This document shows positions 52,878 to 61,081 of a stretch of 64,000 nucleotides of DNA, piece by piece. The stretch comes from Priestia aryabhattai (GTDB lineage Bacteria > Bacillota > Bacilli > Bacillales > Bacillaceae_H). The number at the start of each line of letters is the position of its first letter. Positions within the stretch are counted from its first letter, which is position 1. A program made the translations under genes and the position numbers. Below the pieces are notes generated by a model. That model searched no databases. It was not told the DNA's origin and worked only from the letters and a program-made list of their open reading frames with translations. The stretch covers positions 372,001 to 436,000 of the forward strand of contig NZ_JAMBOQ010000001.1 in assembly GCF_023715685.1 (NCBI RefSeq), written 5' to 3'.

Positions 52878-53456
52878 TTACTGAAGGGTTTTGATATCTT
52901 TTATCATATCTTCATAAGGAGGATCAGTCACTCCCTGATAAGATTTTTGAACGACTCCATTTTTATCAATTAGAAAAAAGTCCGTACCGTGAATAACCTG
53001 CGGATTTTCTTGCGGCTTTTTCACAATCGTTTTGAATTGATCCAGCGCAAACTTTTCAATTTCCGCTTGTTTATAACCAGTTAAGAAATCCCAATTCGAA
53101 AAATCAGCGCCAAATTTAGTCGCATAATCCTTCATTTTCTGTGGAGTGTCCACTTCAGGGTCTACGCTAAATGAAACAAAGCGAACGTCCAACCCTTCAT
53201 CCTTAGCCATTTTTTGTAATTTAGCCATATGGGCCGTCATTGGGGGACATACGGTTTCACAGCTTGTAAAGATAAAGTCAGCTACCCAAACATTGCCTTT
53301 CAGCTGACTTAGCCCTACTTTCTTTTGATCTTGGTTAACGTAAGAAAAAGAGTCCATCTTCCAATTAAGCGGATTTTCTATTTTGGAACCACAGGCTGTT
53401 AACATTATGCAACTAATGAGCAGTAAAAAAACCAATTTATAAGACCAGCTTTTCAT
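52878..53456 (-). CDS. ypmQ: SCO1/SenC-family copper chaperone lipoprotein
   Basis: A 192-residue thioredoxin-fold lipoprotein with lipobox LTAC (Cys22), copper ligands CETVC (in FIFTSCETVCPPMTAH) and the distal His in IHGTDFFLI. BsSco is needed for the CuA centre of cytochrome c oxidase. I chose the ATG at 53456 after AGGAGG; an in-frame ATG five codons earlier overlaps that site. It follows the kinase gene by 24 bases. Confidence 0.94.
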   Translation of the reverse strand: MKSWSYKLVFLLLISCIMLTACGSKIENPLNWKMDSFSYVNQDQKKVGLSQLKGNVWVADFIFTSCETVCPPMTAHMAKLQKMAKDEGLDVRFVSFSVDPEVDTPQKMKDYATKFGADFSNWDFLTGYKQAEIEKFALDQFKTIVKKPQENPQVIHGTDFFLIDKNGVVQKSYQGVTDPPYEDMIKDIKTLQ

Positions 53457-53480
53457 ATGTTCCTCCTGCACGTTTAAAGT

Positions 53481-55097
53481 TTAGTCATAACTAGGGAAAA
53501 TCAAGGTGAAAGTTGAACCTTTCCCTGATATGCTTTTCACTTCAATTCTTCCATTCATTTGTTCAATCAGTTGATAAGACACCATTAGACCAATCCCAGT
53601 TCCTTTTTCTTTTAAAGAATAAAACGCTGTTCCCAGCCGGTTCACTTGTTCACTGGTCATGCCTATACCAGTATCTTCAATTTGAATATGTACATGCCCT
53701 TCTCGCTTGTAAAGCCCCACTCGAAGCGTTCCTCCAGCTCTCATCGCTTCAATTCCATTTTTCATAATATTAAGCAGGACTTGATTCAATTCGTTTCGGT
53801 TTCCCTGAATATACATCTCTTCTTTTGCATCTAATTCTATGAGTATATTATTTGTTAATAGAGCATAAGAAGATAATAAATCTACTAAGCTAGTGATACA
53901 CTCCAAGCAGTTAATAAAATGGTGCTGATGAACATCCCGCTTGGCTAAAGATAAATAGTCATGAATAATCGCTTCGGCTCGGTCCATTTCGTTAATCATA
54001 AGATGAATGTAACTTAATTCAGTGTTTGAAAGCTTTATGTTATCTTGAAACAGCTGCAAAAAACCTTTTACAACCGTCATAGGATTTCGAATTTCATGCG
54101 CCACAGAAGCAGCTAATTGACCAATTGCATTCATTTTCTCTGCTCGCTGCAATTCCTTTTGCATTCGCGTTTTTTCCATAATAACTTCCAATTCATCAAT
54201 CGCTTTGGTAATTCCGTCTTTTGTATGACTGAGATCCGTTTCTACGTTCAGCTGTTCTTTTGTTGCTGACACTTGGTGAAAAAGCTGCTGCAGGCGCTCG
54301 GTCATTTCATTAAATCTTGTGTGTACGTTCCCTAACTCAGAATCATCTTCATGGGTCAGCTTCACATCAAAATTCCCTTGACTTACCGATTGAATTCCTT
54401 CTATTAATTCCCCAAGCGGCGACATCAATCGCCTTAGCCCCCAGTCTTGAATAACAATAATGAAGGTAAATAGACTCGTAAACGCAACGAGCAATGCCAC
54501 AATTAAACGTTTTTGATAGATATAGATAGCGCTTGCATCTATGTCTACACCAAGAATCGCCACCACTTTTCCAGAGCTGTTTGTAATAGGCGATAAAACG
54601 GTTATCCATGTCCCAAATTCGTCTTTGTATGTAGATGTTACGATATTTTTCTTTTCTTTTTCTGCTTGCTTAAATGATTTGTAAAATTCTTCTCCGCCAT
54701 AATAAATCATGGAAGGCTCTAGCGATTGCTTAATTTTCTTATTCGCTGTTACGATAATCTTATTTCCATGCGACTTGAATTTTTCTGTCGTCATGATATA
54801 TCCCTGCAAGTACGACGGATGCAATTCGTAAATCTTTCTGAACTGCTTTTCGAGCTCGTCTTTTTCAGGGAGAGTCTTGTTTCTTGAATTCACTGCTGCT
54901 ATTACGTCTTGTTTAGATAAAGACTCCCTCCATAAATCGGCCATAATTAACGCGTGCTGCGTTAACGTCTCTTTTGCCATTTTTTTTTGAACTTGATAGC
55001 TAATGGCTAAAGAAATGACTCCAAGGACAACTACAATTAAAGTAGAAAATAAAACCGTTTTGTTAAACACACTCAAATTTCGAATATATTTTTTCAT
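53481..55097 (-). CDS. membrane sensor histidine kinase with extracellular Cache-like domain
   Basis: 538 residues: membrane segment ~15-33, extracellular domain ~34-195 (PAS/Cache-like; GTWITVLSPITNSSGKVVAILGVDID), second segment ~200-220, HAMP, coiled coil, HisKA with AASVAHEIRNPMTVVKGF and HATPase (NGIEAMR, DTGIGMT, GTGIGLMVS). The H-box is again of sporulation-kinase type. No regulator gene adjoins it. It is not between ypmQ and degV in B. subtilis as far as I recall. It may be co-transcribed with ypmQ. Confidence 0.9.
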   Translation of the reverse strand: MKKYIRNLSVFNKTVLFSTLIVVVLGVISLAISYQVQKKMAKETLTQHALIMADLWRESLSKQDVIAAVNSRNKTLPEKDELEKQFRKIYELHPSYLQGYIMTTEKFKSHGNKIIVTANKKIKQSLEPSMIYYGGEEFYKSFKQAEKEKKNIVTSTYKDEFGTWITVLSPITNSSGKVVAILGVDIDASAIYIYQKRLIVALLVAFTSLFTFIIVIQDWGLRRLMSPLGELIEGIQSVSQGNFDVKLTHEDDSELGNVHTRFNEMTERLQQLFHQVSATKEQLNVETDLSHTKDGITKAIDELEVIMEKTRMQKELQRAEKMNAIGQLAASVAHEIRNPMTVVKGFLQLFQDNIKLSNTELSYIHLMINEMDRAEAIIHDYLSLAKRDVHQHHFINCLECITSLVDLLSSYALLTNNILIELDAKEEMYIQGNRNELNQVLLNIMKNGIEAMRAGGTLRVGLYKREGHVHIQIEDTGIGMTSEQVNRLGTAFYSLKEKGTGIGLMVSYQLIEQMNGRIEVKSISGKGSTFTLIFPSYD

Positions 55098-55221
55098 CGG
55101 TATACTCCGGATTCAAAAGAATAGTAACCAGCACAGCATTCGCTGGTAGAAAGTTGATTCTATTATATCACACGTTCGTCCACTTCTCTTTCTCCTTTTT
55201 CCAAAAAAGAGAAAGCCAAAA

Positions 55222-55248
55222 AAGTGACTTGCAAAAAGCAACCCACTT
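55222..55248 (-). terminator. terminator after degV
   Basis: AAGTG..TTGC/GCAA..CACTT stem with a two-base internal mismatch, T6 on the minus strand. Confidence 0.6.
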
Positions 55249-56090
55249 TATTCAGCAAAATACATAAAACCAATTGCACCAATACCCGTGTGCGTAGAGA
55301 TAATAGGCGTCGTATCTTCAATCGAAAATTGTGTATATCCTCTTGCCTTCACGATTGATTCTTTTAACTTAGAAGCGAGTCCAAATCCATCTGCATGTAC
55401 AAGCCCTACTCCTTTAATGCTTTTTCCTTCTGTGTGCTCTTCGAACTGTTTCGTTAAAAACTTAACAATTTGAGAATGGCTGCGCACTTTAGCAACAGGA
55501 GTATATACTCCGTCGGCTAGAGAAGCAATCGGCTTAATATTTAAAAGAGAACCGATCAATCCTTTCCCTCGTCCAATACGTCCACCTTTAACCAAGTTTT
55601 CAAGCGTATCAACTACGACAAAAAGATTCGTATTTTGACGCACCTCTTCCAAGCGCGCGACAATTTCCTCCACCGTATGCCCCTCTTCAATCATTTTCAC
55701 TGCTTCAAAGACTTGAAACGAAAGAGCTTTTGTAATGTACATAGAATCTACAACGGTGATATTTCCTTCTACCATTTGGGCCGCGCTTTCAGCTGCTCGA
55801 ACAGTTCCGCTCATTCCTCCAGTCATATGAATGGAAATGACGTCATACCCTTCACTCACTAATCGTTCATATACTTCAACAAAAGAACCAATAGCTGGCT
55901 GAGAGCTTTTTGGTAATTCTTTTGAATTTTTCATTTTTTCAATAAAATCTGTCGGCGTTAATTCCACGCGATCCAAATACGTTTCATTATCAATATTAAT
56001 ACATAAAGGTATCATCTCAATACCGTACTTTTCAGCTTCTTCTAACGTTAAATCAATTGTTGAATCCGTTACCACTTTAATTTTCGACAT
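55248..56090 (-). CDS. DegV family fatty-acid-binding protein
   Basis: 280 residues: KVVTDSTIDLTLEEAEKYGI, DFIEKMKNSKELPKSSQPAIGSF, ISIHMTGGMSGTVRAAESAA, GGRIGRGKGLIGSLLNIKPI and HTGIGAIGFMYF. Family members bind acyl chains; FakB relatives present fatty acids to the kinase FakA, not encoded here. GGGGTGAACAC precedes the ATG. Single gene. Confidence 0.95.
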   Translation of the reverse strand: MSKIKVVTDSTIDLTLEEAEKYGIEMIPLCINIDNETYLDRVELTPTDFIEKMKNSKELPKSSQPAIGSFVEVYERLVSEGYDVISIHMTGGMSGTVRAAESAAQMVEGNITVVDSMYITKALSFQVFEAVKMIEEGHTVEEIVARLEEVRQNTNLFVVVDTLENLVKGGRIGRGKGLIGSLLNIKPIASLADGVYTPVAKVRSHSQIVKFLTKQFEEHTEGKSIKGVGLVHADGFGLASKLKESIVKARGYTQFSIEDTTPIISTHTGIGAIGFMYFAE

Positions 56091-56215
56091 GTGTTCACCC
56101 CTATAAGATGCATTGCAGACTAGTATAACATGAACACTTACAACAATATAGTTATAATAGAATGCAAGTTTTGCTAATTCGTAAAACGCATGTTCAACCT
56201 TTTATATCAACAAAA

Positions 56216-56256
56216 AAAAGTTGACTCTGCTGAAAAATTCAGAAAAGTCAACTTTT
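56216..56256 (-). terminator. terminator after ypmP
   Basis: 11-bp stem AAAAGTTGACT/AGTCAACTTTT with an inner CTG/CAG pairing, T-run. Confidence 0.85.
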
Positions 56257-56260
56257 ACGT

Positions 56261-56512
56261 TTATGCATTATGTTTTAATACATGAGACTTAAAGAGCTGT
56301 TCGTAATCTTTCCATTTCAACACACGTTTTAAATATTCTTGAAACGAGTAGGTTTGCTTCGGAATTGATTCGTTCGTGATTTGTCTAATAAATAAATCAA
56401 GTTTTGCAGATAACATGAACCGAAACGTGCTATTTTCCTCTAAAACTGGAATTTCAGTAATTTTCACTTTTTGACCACTGACATGTTTGAATTCAAGGCT
56501 TTTTAATAGCAA
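56261..56512 (-). CDS. ypmP: YpmP family protein (DUF2535)
   Basis: About 83 residues: KSLEFKHVSGQKVKITEIPVL, FRFMLSAKLDLFIRQI, YSFQEYLKRVLKWKDYEQLF. Position next to ilvA and size agree with B. subtilis YpmP. The start is uncertain: TTG at 56512 lies 9 bases after AGAGGG, and a TTG at 56521 abuts it; there is no ATG nearby. Function unknown. Confidence 0.85.
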   Translation of the reverse strand: MLLKSLEFKHVSGQKVKITEIPVLEENSTFRFMLSAKLDLFIRQITNESIPKQTYSFQEYLKRVLKWKDYEQLFKSHVLKHNA

Positions 56513-56613
56513 GGCGATCAACCCTCTTTTTACCCGTTTATTTTATTATAATGCTTGAGGCACTTTCTGTCTTGATAAAATAGAAAGAAAGCACAAATAT
56601 TTTTTAAAATAAA

Positions 56614-56651
56614 AATGCTTCATCAACTTATTCGACAGTTGATGAAGCATT
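56614..56651 (-). terminator. terminator after ilvA
   Basis: 15-bp perfect stem AATGCTTCATCAACT with its complement and an 8-base loop; T-rich tail on the minus strand. Confidence 0.9.
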
Positions 56652-56673
56652 CCTTTTTAAAATGATCTTCTAT

Positions 56674-57945
56674 TTAAATAAATAAGTGAAACAAGTTGCT
56701 TTCTTTATTAATTTCCGTATAAGGAAATCCTTTTTTATCCATACGGTTAATTAGTGGATAATAATCTTCTTTATGCTTAAGCTCGATTCCCACAAGTGCT
56801 GGTCCGCTGTCTTTGTTATTCTTTTTCGTATACTCGAAGCGAGAAATATCGTCTGTCGGTCCAAGCACTTCATCTAGAAATTCACGAAGAGCTCCTGCGC
56901 GCTGAGGGAAATTAACGATAAAATAATGCTGTAATCCTTCATAAATCATCGAACGTTCTTTGATTTCCTGCATACGTCCAATGTCATTGTTTCCTCCGCT
57001 GATGACGCAAACAACCGTTTTTCCTTTAATTTGCTCACGGTACGAGTCAAGAGCAGCAATCGAAAGAGCTCCTGCCGGTTCTGCTACAATCGCGTTTTCA
57101 TTGTATAGAGATAAAATGGTTGTGCAAACCTTGCCTTCAGGAACAACTACAATATCGTCCACAAGCTCTTTACTGATGTCATACGGAAGCGTTCCAACTG
57201 TTTTAACAGCCGCCCCATCTACAAATGGGTCGATTGCTGGTAGCGTCACTACATTTCCATTTGCTAAAGATGTCTGCATGCCAGGCGCGCCTGCTGGTTC
57301 TACCCCAATCACAGCTGTTTGAGGCGAGATGCTTTTTACGTATGTGCCGACACCGGAAATTAATCCGCCCCCGCCGATACCCGCAAATACGTAGTCAATT
57401 TCATCTTCACAGTCATTGAACATTTCAACGGCTACTGTACCCTGTCCTGCAATAACGTCCACATCATTAAATGGATGAATAAATGTTCGATGTTCCTCTT
57501 CACTGCATGCAATAGCTTGTTCATAAGAATCATCAAACGTATCTCCGATTAGTACGACCTTCACGTTGTCTTTGCCTAAAAATTTCACTTGATTAATTTT
57601 TTGGCGTGGCGTTGTGCTCGGCATAAAGATTTTACCGTCGATATTCAAATGACGGCACGCATATGCTACACCTTGTGCGTGGTTTCCTGCACTTGCACAG
57701 GCAATTCCATTTTCTAATTCTTCTGGGGATAACTTTTTGATTCGATTGTACGCACCGCGAATTTTAAATGAGCGCACCACCTGTAAATCCTCACGTTTTA
57801 AATAGATATTACATTCATATCGTTCAGACAAAACGTCATTACGCTGTAGTGGTGTATGCACAACAACATCTTTAATCAATTGATTTGCAATCATGATGTC
57901 CTCTAAATGTACGTGTTTTGTTCGATTATCTACTTGTTGTTTCAT
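56674..57945 (-). CDS. ilvA: threonine deaminase
   Basis: 423 residues, biosynthetic IlvA of the shorter Bacillus type. PLP-binding Lys lies in VRSFKIRGAY, with ASAGNHAQGVAYACR, the phosphate loop AGIGGGGLISGVG and the C-terminal ACT-like regulatory domain from ~residue 330 (HYFIVNFPQRAGALREFL). It makes 2-oxobutyrate from threonine for isoleucine and is usually feedback-inhibited. I chose the ATG at 57945 after AAGGAAG. No T-box or leader was seen upstream. Confidence 0.95.
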   Translation of the reverse strand: MKQQVDNRTKHVHLEDIMIANQLIKDVVVHTPLQRNDVLSERYECNIYLKREDLQVVRSFKIRGAYNRIKKLSPEELENGIACASAGNHAQGVAYACRHLNIDGKIFMPSTTPRQKINQVKFLGKDNVKVVLIGDTFDDSYEQAIACSEEEHRTFIHPFNDVDVIAGQGTVAVEMFNDCEDEIDYVFAGIGGGGLISGVGTYVKSISPQTAVIGVEPAGAPGMQTSLANGNVVTLPAIDPFVDGAAVKTVGTLPYDISKELVDDIVVVPEGKVCTTILSLYNENAIVAEPAGALSIAALDSYREQIKGKTVVCVISGGNNDIGRMQEIKERSMIYEGLQHYFIVNFPQRAGALREFLDEVLGPTDDISRFEYTKKNNKDSGPALVGIELKHKEDYYPLINRMDKKGFPYTEINKESNLFHLFI

Positions 57946-58176
57946 AACCAACTTCCTTCCTCTTCTACCATTATTAATTTGTACATTATATCACATAAAA
58001 TTTAGAAAAATCATTATTTTTCATTAATAATAACTAAAAAAACTTTTCCAACTATTTTACTGTCCACATACTTTACATATGTTTAGCAAACGCTAAATAG
58101 ACTTACAAAATTACCCATATTTTCTACATGCAGCTGATGCGATAACAGGTATGAATTAAGAAAGGTTGTGGAATAA

Positions 58177-58395
58177 ATGAAGTTTTCACTTCAAAGTCAT
58201 GAAAGTGCCGTTCCATGCGAAGTAGTTGCAGATGAAGAAAACGGTAGATATATGCTTCGCAAAGCAGATACAAGCGGAGAAGTTTTTAAGACACCAAGCG
58301 AGCTGATTCAATGGATTGAAGCAAACTGGAGCGCTGAACAGTTTGTTAGCACAGCAGCTTTTCACGAAATGATGAAGCAATTAAAATCAATATAA
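58177..58395 (+). CDS. small conserved-looking protein, 72 residues
   Basis: Begins MKFSLQSHESAVPCEVVADE and ends FHEMMKQLKSI. Soluble, mixed alpha/beta, no known motif. AAAGG lies about 10 bases before the ATG and a strong terminator follows. It is divergent from ilvA and convergent with dfrA. I do not recognise the family. Confidence 0.7.
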   Translation: MKFSLQSHESAVPCEVVADEENGRYMLRKADTSGEVFKTPSELIQWIEANWSAEQFVSTAAFHEMMKQLKSI

Positions 58396-58397
58396 AA

Positions 58398-58433
58398 CAC
58401 CCTGCCTTTTTATCAGGCAGGGTGCGTTTTTTT
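58398..58433. terminator. terminator of the 72-residue gene
   Basis: CACCCTGCCT/AGGCAGGGTG stem, then CG and T7 on the plus strand; dfrA ends on the other side. Confidence 0.9.
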
Positions 58434-58447
58434 ATAGATAAAAGAAA

Positions 58448-58933
58448 TTAGCTTCGCTCGTATACGGTAAAATAATACGTATATGGATTTTTTTCATCTT
58501 GAATTCCTTGTGCTTTTGAAATAACCTTCCATTCGTTCAAGTTAACCGCAGGAAAATGTGTATCTCCTTCAAACGATTCTTCAATATGAGTAATATAAAG
58601 TCGATTTGCAATGTCTAATGTTTGCTCATACAGGGTAGCTCCACCAATCACAAACAGCTCGTCTTCCTTTTCAGCATCTAATGCTTCTAGTTCTTCGACT
58701 GAATGAATAACTGTTGCTCCTTCTTTTTTATAATCTTTTTGACGCGTAAGAACCACATTTTCACGATTAGGAAGCGGTCGTCCAATTGATTCAAATGTTT
58801 TTCTTCCCATCACGACCGTGTGACCCATTGTGATGCGCTTGAAATACTTCAAATCTTCCGGAAGGCGCCATGGCAAATCGTTATCTTTGCCGATAAGCCC
58901 ATTTTGATCCATTGCGACAATAAGAGAAATCAT
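58448..58933 (-). CDS. dfrA: dihydrofolate reductase
   Basis: 161 residues: [71 protein letters not shown]. It reduces dihydrofolate with NADPH, needed to recycle the folate oxidised by ThyB. The start overlaps the thyB stop by ATGA, so the two are translationally coupled. Confidence 0.97.
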   Translation of the reverse strand: MISLIVAMDQNGLIGKDNDLPWRLPEDLKYFKRITMGHTVVMGRKTFESIGRPLPNRENVVLTRQKDYKKEGATVIHSVEELEALDAEKEDELFVIGGATLYEQTLDIANRLYITHIEESFEGDTHFPAVNLNEWKVISKAQGIQDEKNPYTYYFTVYERS

Positions 58934-59724
58934 ACGCTTACAGCTCCCTTGATATGAGGATGCGCATTATAATCGACTAATTCAAAGTCTTCAAATTTAA
59001 AGTCAAAGATCGACTTTACATCTGGATTTATTTTCATTTTTGGTAATGCATGAGGCTCGCGCGTTAACTGCAAGTTTACTTGTTCAATGTGGTTGCTATA
59101 GATATGCGCATCACCAAACGTATGAACAAAATCACCAGGCTCTAAATCGCACACTTGTGCCACCATCATTGTCAGCAGCGCATATGAAGCAATATTAAAC
59201 GGTACCCCTAGGAAAATATCAGCTGAGCGCTGATACAATTGACAAGACAATTTGCCGTCCGCTACATAAAACTGAAATAAGCAGTGACAAGGCGGCAAAG
59301 CCATATTGTCTACATCAGATACATTCCAGGCGCTTACCATTAAGCGGCGCGAATCAGGATTGTTTTTAATTTGATTGATAACATTTGTAATTTGATCAAT
59401 TTTTTCTCCGTCCGGTGTTGGCCATGAACGCCACTGATGACCATACACAGGGCCAAGCTCGCCGTTTTCATCCGCCCATTCATTCCAAATGCGCACGCCG
59501 TTATCTTGTAAATACTTAACGTTTGTATCTCCTTGTAAAAACCAAAGCAGTTCATGAATAATTGATTTCAAATGAAGTTTTTTTGTCGTTAATACCGGGA
59601 AACCTTCTTGTAAATTAAAACGCATTTGATAGCCAAATGTGCTAATTGTACCTGTTCCTGTCCGATCTTCTTTTTTTGTTCCATTTACTAACACATGCTC
59701 GCAAAGTTCAAGATATTGTTTCAC
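58930..59724 (-). CDS. thyB: thymidylate synthase (ThyA type)
   Basis: 264 residues with the catalytic Cys in [32 protein letters not shown] and the C-terminal IKGAVSV. It methylates dUMP to dTMP with methylene-tetrahydrofolate. I chose the GTG at 59724 because AAGGAA lies 9 bases upstream and the length then equals the 264 residues usual for this class. The frame is open to an ATG at 59775, which would add 17 atypical residues. First of the thyB-dfrA pair. Confidence 0.96.
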   Translation of the reverse strand: MKQYLELCEHVLVNGTKKEDRTGTGTISTFGYQMRFNLQEGFPVLTTKKLHLKSIIHELLWFLQGDTNVKYLQDNGVRIWNEWADENGELGPVYGHQWRSWPTPDGEKIDQITNVINQIKNNPDSRRLMVSAWNVSDVDNMALPPCHCLFQFYVADGKLSCQLYQRSADIFLGVPFNIASYALLTMMVAQVCDLEPGDFVHTFGDAHIYSNHIEQVNLQLTREPHALPKMKINPDVKSIFDFKFEDFELVDYNAHPHIKGAVSV

Positions 59725-59850
59725 TTCCGACACTTCCTTTATTAAAAAGTCCTTTTCTATTGTATAAGTGTTCACAGGCTAAGTAAACAACTAAATCTCA
59801 GCGCATGTAGAAAAGTTCTTTATCGTTTAGATACGCGATTCCCCAGAAAA

Positions 59851-59880
59851 AACAGCCTAATTTATACAATTAGGCTGTTT
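59851..59880 (-). terminator. terminator after purU
   Basis: 12-bp stem AACAGCCTAATT/AATTAGGCTGTT, 5-base loop; the minus strand continues TTTTTTC. Confidence 0.9.
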
Positions 59881-59883
59881 GCG

Positions 59884-60786
59884 TTAATTAAATACAATTG
59901 TGCGGTTTTCATGAACTAAAATGCGGTCTTCTAAGTGCCATTTCACAGCACGTGCAAGCACCGTACGTTCAATTAAGCGGCCTTTTTTCTTTAAGTCATC
60001 CGCATCATCACGGTGGTTCACGCGTTCAATATCTTGTTCAATAATTGGTCCTTCATCCAAGTCGTCCGTTACATAGTGAGACGTAGCACCAATTAATTTT
60101 ACACCTCGTTGATATGCGCGTTCATATGGACGTGCTCCAATGAATGCCGGTAAGAATGAATGGTGAATATTAATGATACGATATGGATTTTCAGCCACAA
60201 AAGTCGGCGTTAAAATTTGCATATAACGCGCCAAGATAATCACATCAATATTATAATCTTTTAATACCTGCAGCTGTTTGGCTTCTGCTTCTTGGCGAAT
60301 GTCTTTTGTCGCCGGTATATGCTTAAACGGTATACCGAATGATTCAACCACTTCGCGTGCATCTTCGTGATTGCTCACAACGACAGCGATGTCTGTCATC
60401 AAATCTCCGCTTTCCCATGCCCACAGCAACTCTAGTAGACAATGATGCTCTTTTGACACAAAAATAGCTGTTTTTTTCAAATTATGAGCATATGTAAACT
60501 GCCAGTTCATTGAAAATGTATCGGCAATTTTGTTGAAGCTTTCTTCTAGTTTTACTTCTTTAGCTAATAAATCCTCACATTCAAATTCGAAACGGATAAA
60601 AAACATACCCCCTTCATGGTTCGTTGAATGTTGACTTGATTCTACAATATTTGCACCGTGCTCATGTAAAAACGTAGACACGGCCGATACAATACCTGGC
60701 TGATCCGGGCAGCTAATTAGCAGCCGACCGCGATTTTTATATTTCTCTTTATATGAAGTTAAATGTTTTTGAATATGCGATTTCAT
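59884..60786 (-). CDS. purU: formyltetrahydrofolate deformylase
   Basis: 300 residues. An N-terminal ACT domain (RLLISCPDQPGIVSAVSTFLHEHGANIVESSQHS in part) is followed by a formyltransferase-fold domain. The hydrolase motif is NIHHSFLPAFIGARPYERAY, then GATSHYVTDDLDEGPIIEQD. It releases formate from 10-formyl-tetrahydrofolate. GAGAGGG-like sequence precedes the ATG. The end of the decayed upstream ORF overlaps its first codon. Confidence 0.96.
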   Translation of the reverse strand: MKSHIQKHLTSYKEKYKNRGRLLISCPDQPGIVSAVSTFLHEHGANIVESSQHSTNHEGGMFFIRFEFECEDLLAKEVKLEESFNKIADTFSMNWQFTYAHNLKKTAIFVSKEHHCLLELLWAWESGDLMTDIAVVVSNHEDAREVVESFGIPFKHIPATKDIRQEAEAKQLQVLKDYNIDVIILARYMQILTPTFVAENPYRIINIHHSFLPAFIGARPYERAYQRGVKLIGATSHYVTDDLDEGPIIEQDIERVNHRDDADDLKKKGRLIERTVLARAVKWHLEDRILVHENRTIVFN

Positions 60787-60941
60787 GTAATTCCCTCTCT
60801 TTTTTTAAATATACAGACAATTGTACCATTATCCTTGTAGCGATGCGACATTGAAATAAGGCTTTGACAAAAGAAAACCGAAACGTTTGCTTCGGCTTGT
60901 GTACTTGTTGTTCCAATATCTACTCCAATCATATATTTCAT
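60783..60941 (-). pseudogene. gluconokinase (FGGY family) remnant, first 15 codons
   Basis: GGTGGGTGA precedes an ATG followed by MKYMIGVDIGTTSTQ, the phosphate-binding opening of FGGY sugar kinases such as GntK. Normally K and AVLF-type sequence follow, but here the DNA runs straight into a terminator-like hairpin and random codons to a TGA after 52 residues. It is the scar of a large deletion. The ribosome site is still intact. Confidence 0.7.
60878..60895 (-). terminator. terminator-like hairpin joined to the gluconokinase remnant
   Basis: CCGAA/TTCGG stem followed on the minus strand by TTTTCTTTT. It probably belonged to the 3' end of the deleted operon. Confidence 0.5.
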
Positions 60942-61046
60942 TCAATCACCCACCTTTAATTTACACATACTTAAAATGAGTGTTTCCTAAAGCACTGCGG
61001 CTCATCCCTTTCTCTAGTACTTTGCCTATTGTTTTTCCTCAACAAA

Positions 61047-61076
61047 AAAGCCGCTAGTACAACACCAGCGACTTTT
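61047..61076 (-). terminator. terminator after the siderophore synthetase gene
   Basis: On the minus strand AAAAGTCGCTGGT pairs with ACTAGCGGCTTTT (13 pairs including two G-U), 4-base loop, T6. Confidence 0.8.
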
Positions 61077-61081
61077 CCTTA

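Noticed and set aside
57946..58176. T-box leader for ilvA
   Set aside because: No AGGGTGGNACCGCG-type sequence or specifier structure was found in this gap.
59725..59775. ATG start for thymidylate synthase at 59775
   Set aside because: It adds 17 residues not usual for the family; the GTG at 59724 with AAGGAA gives the standard 264 residues.
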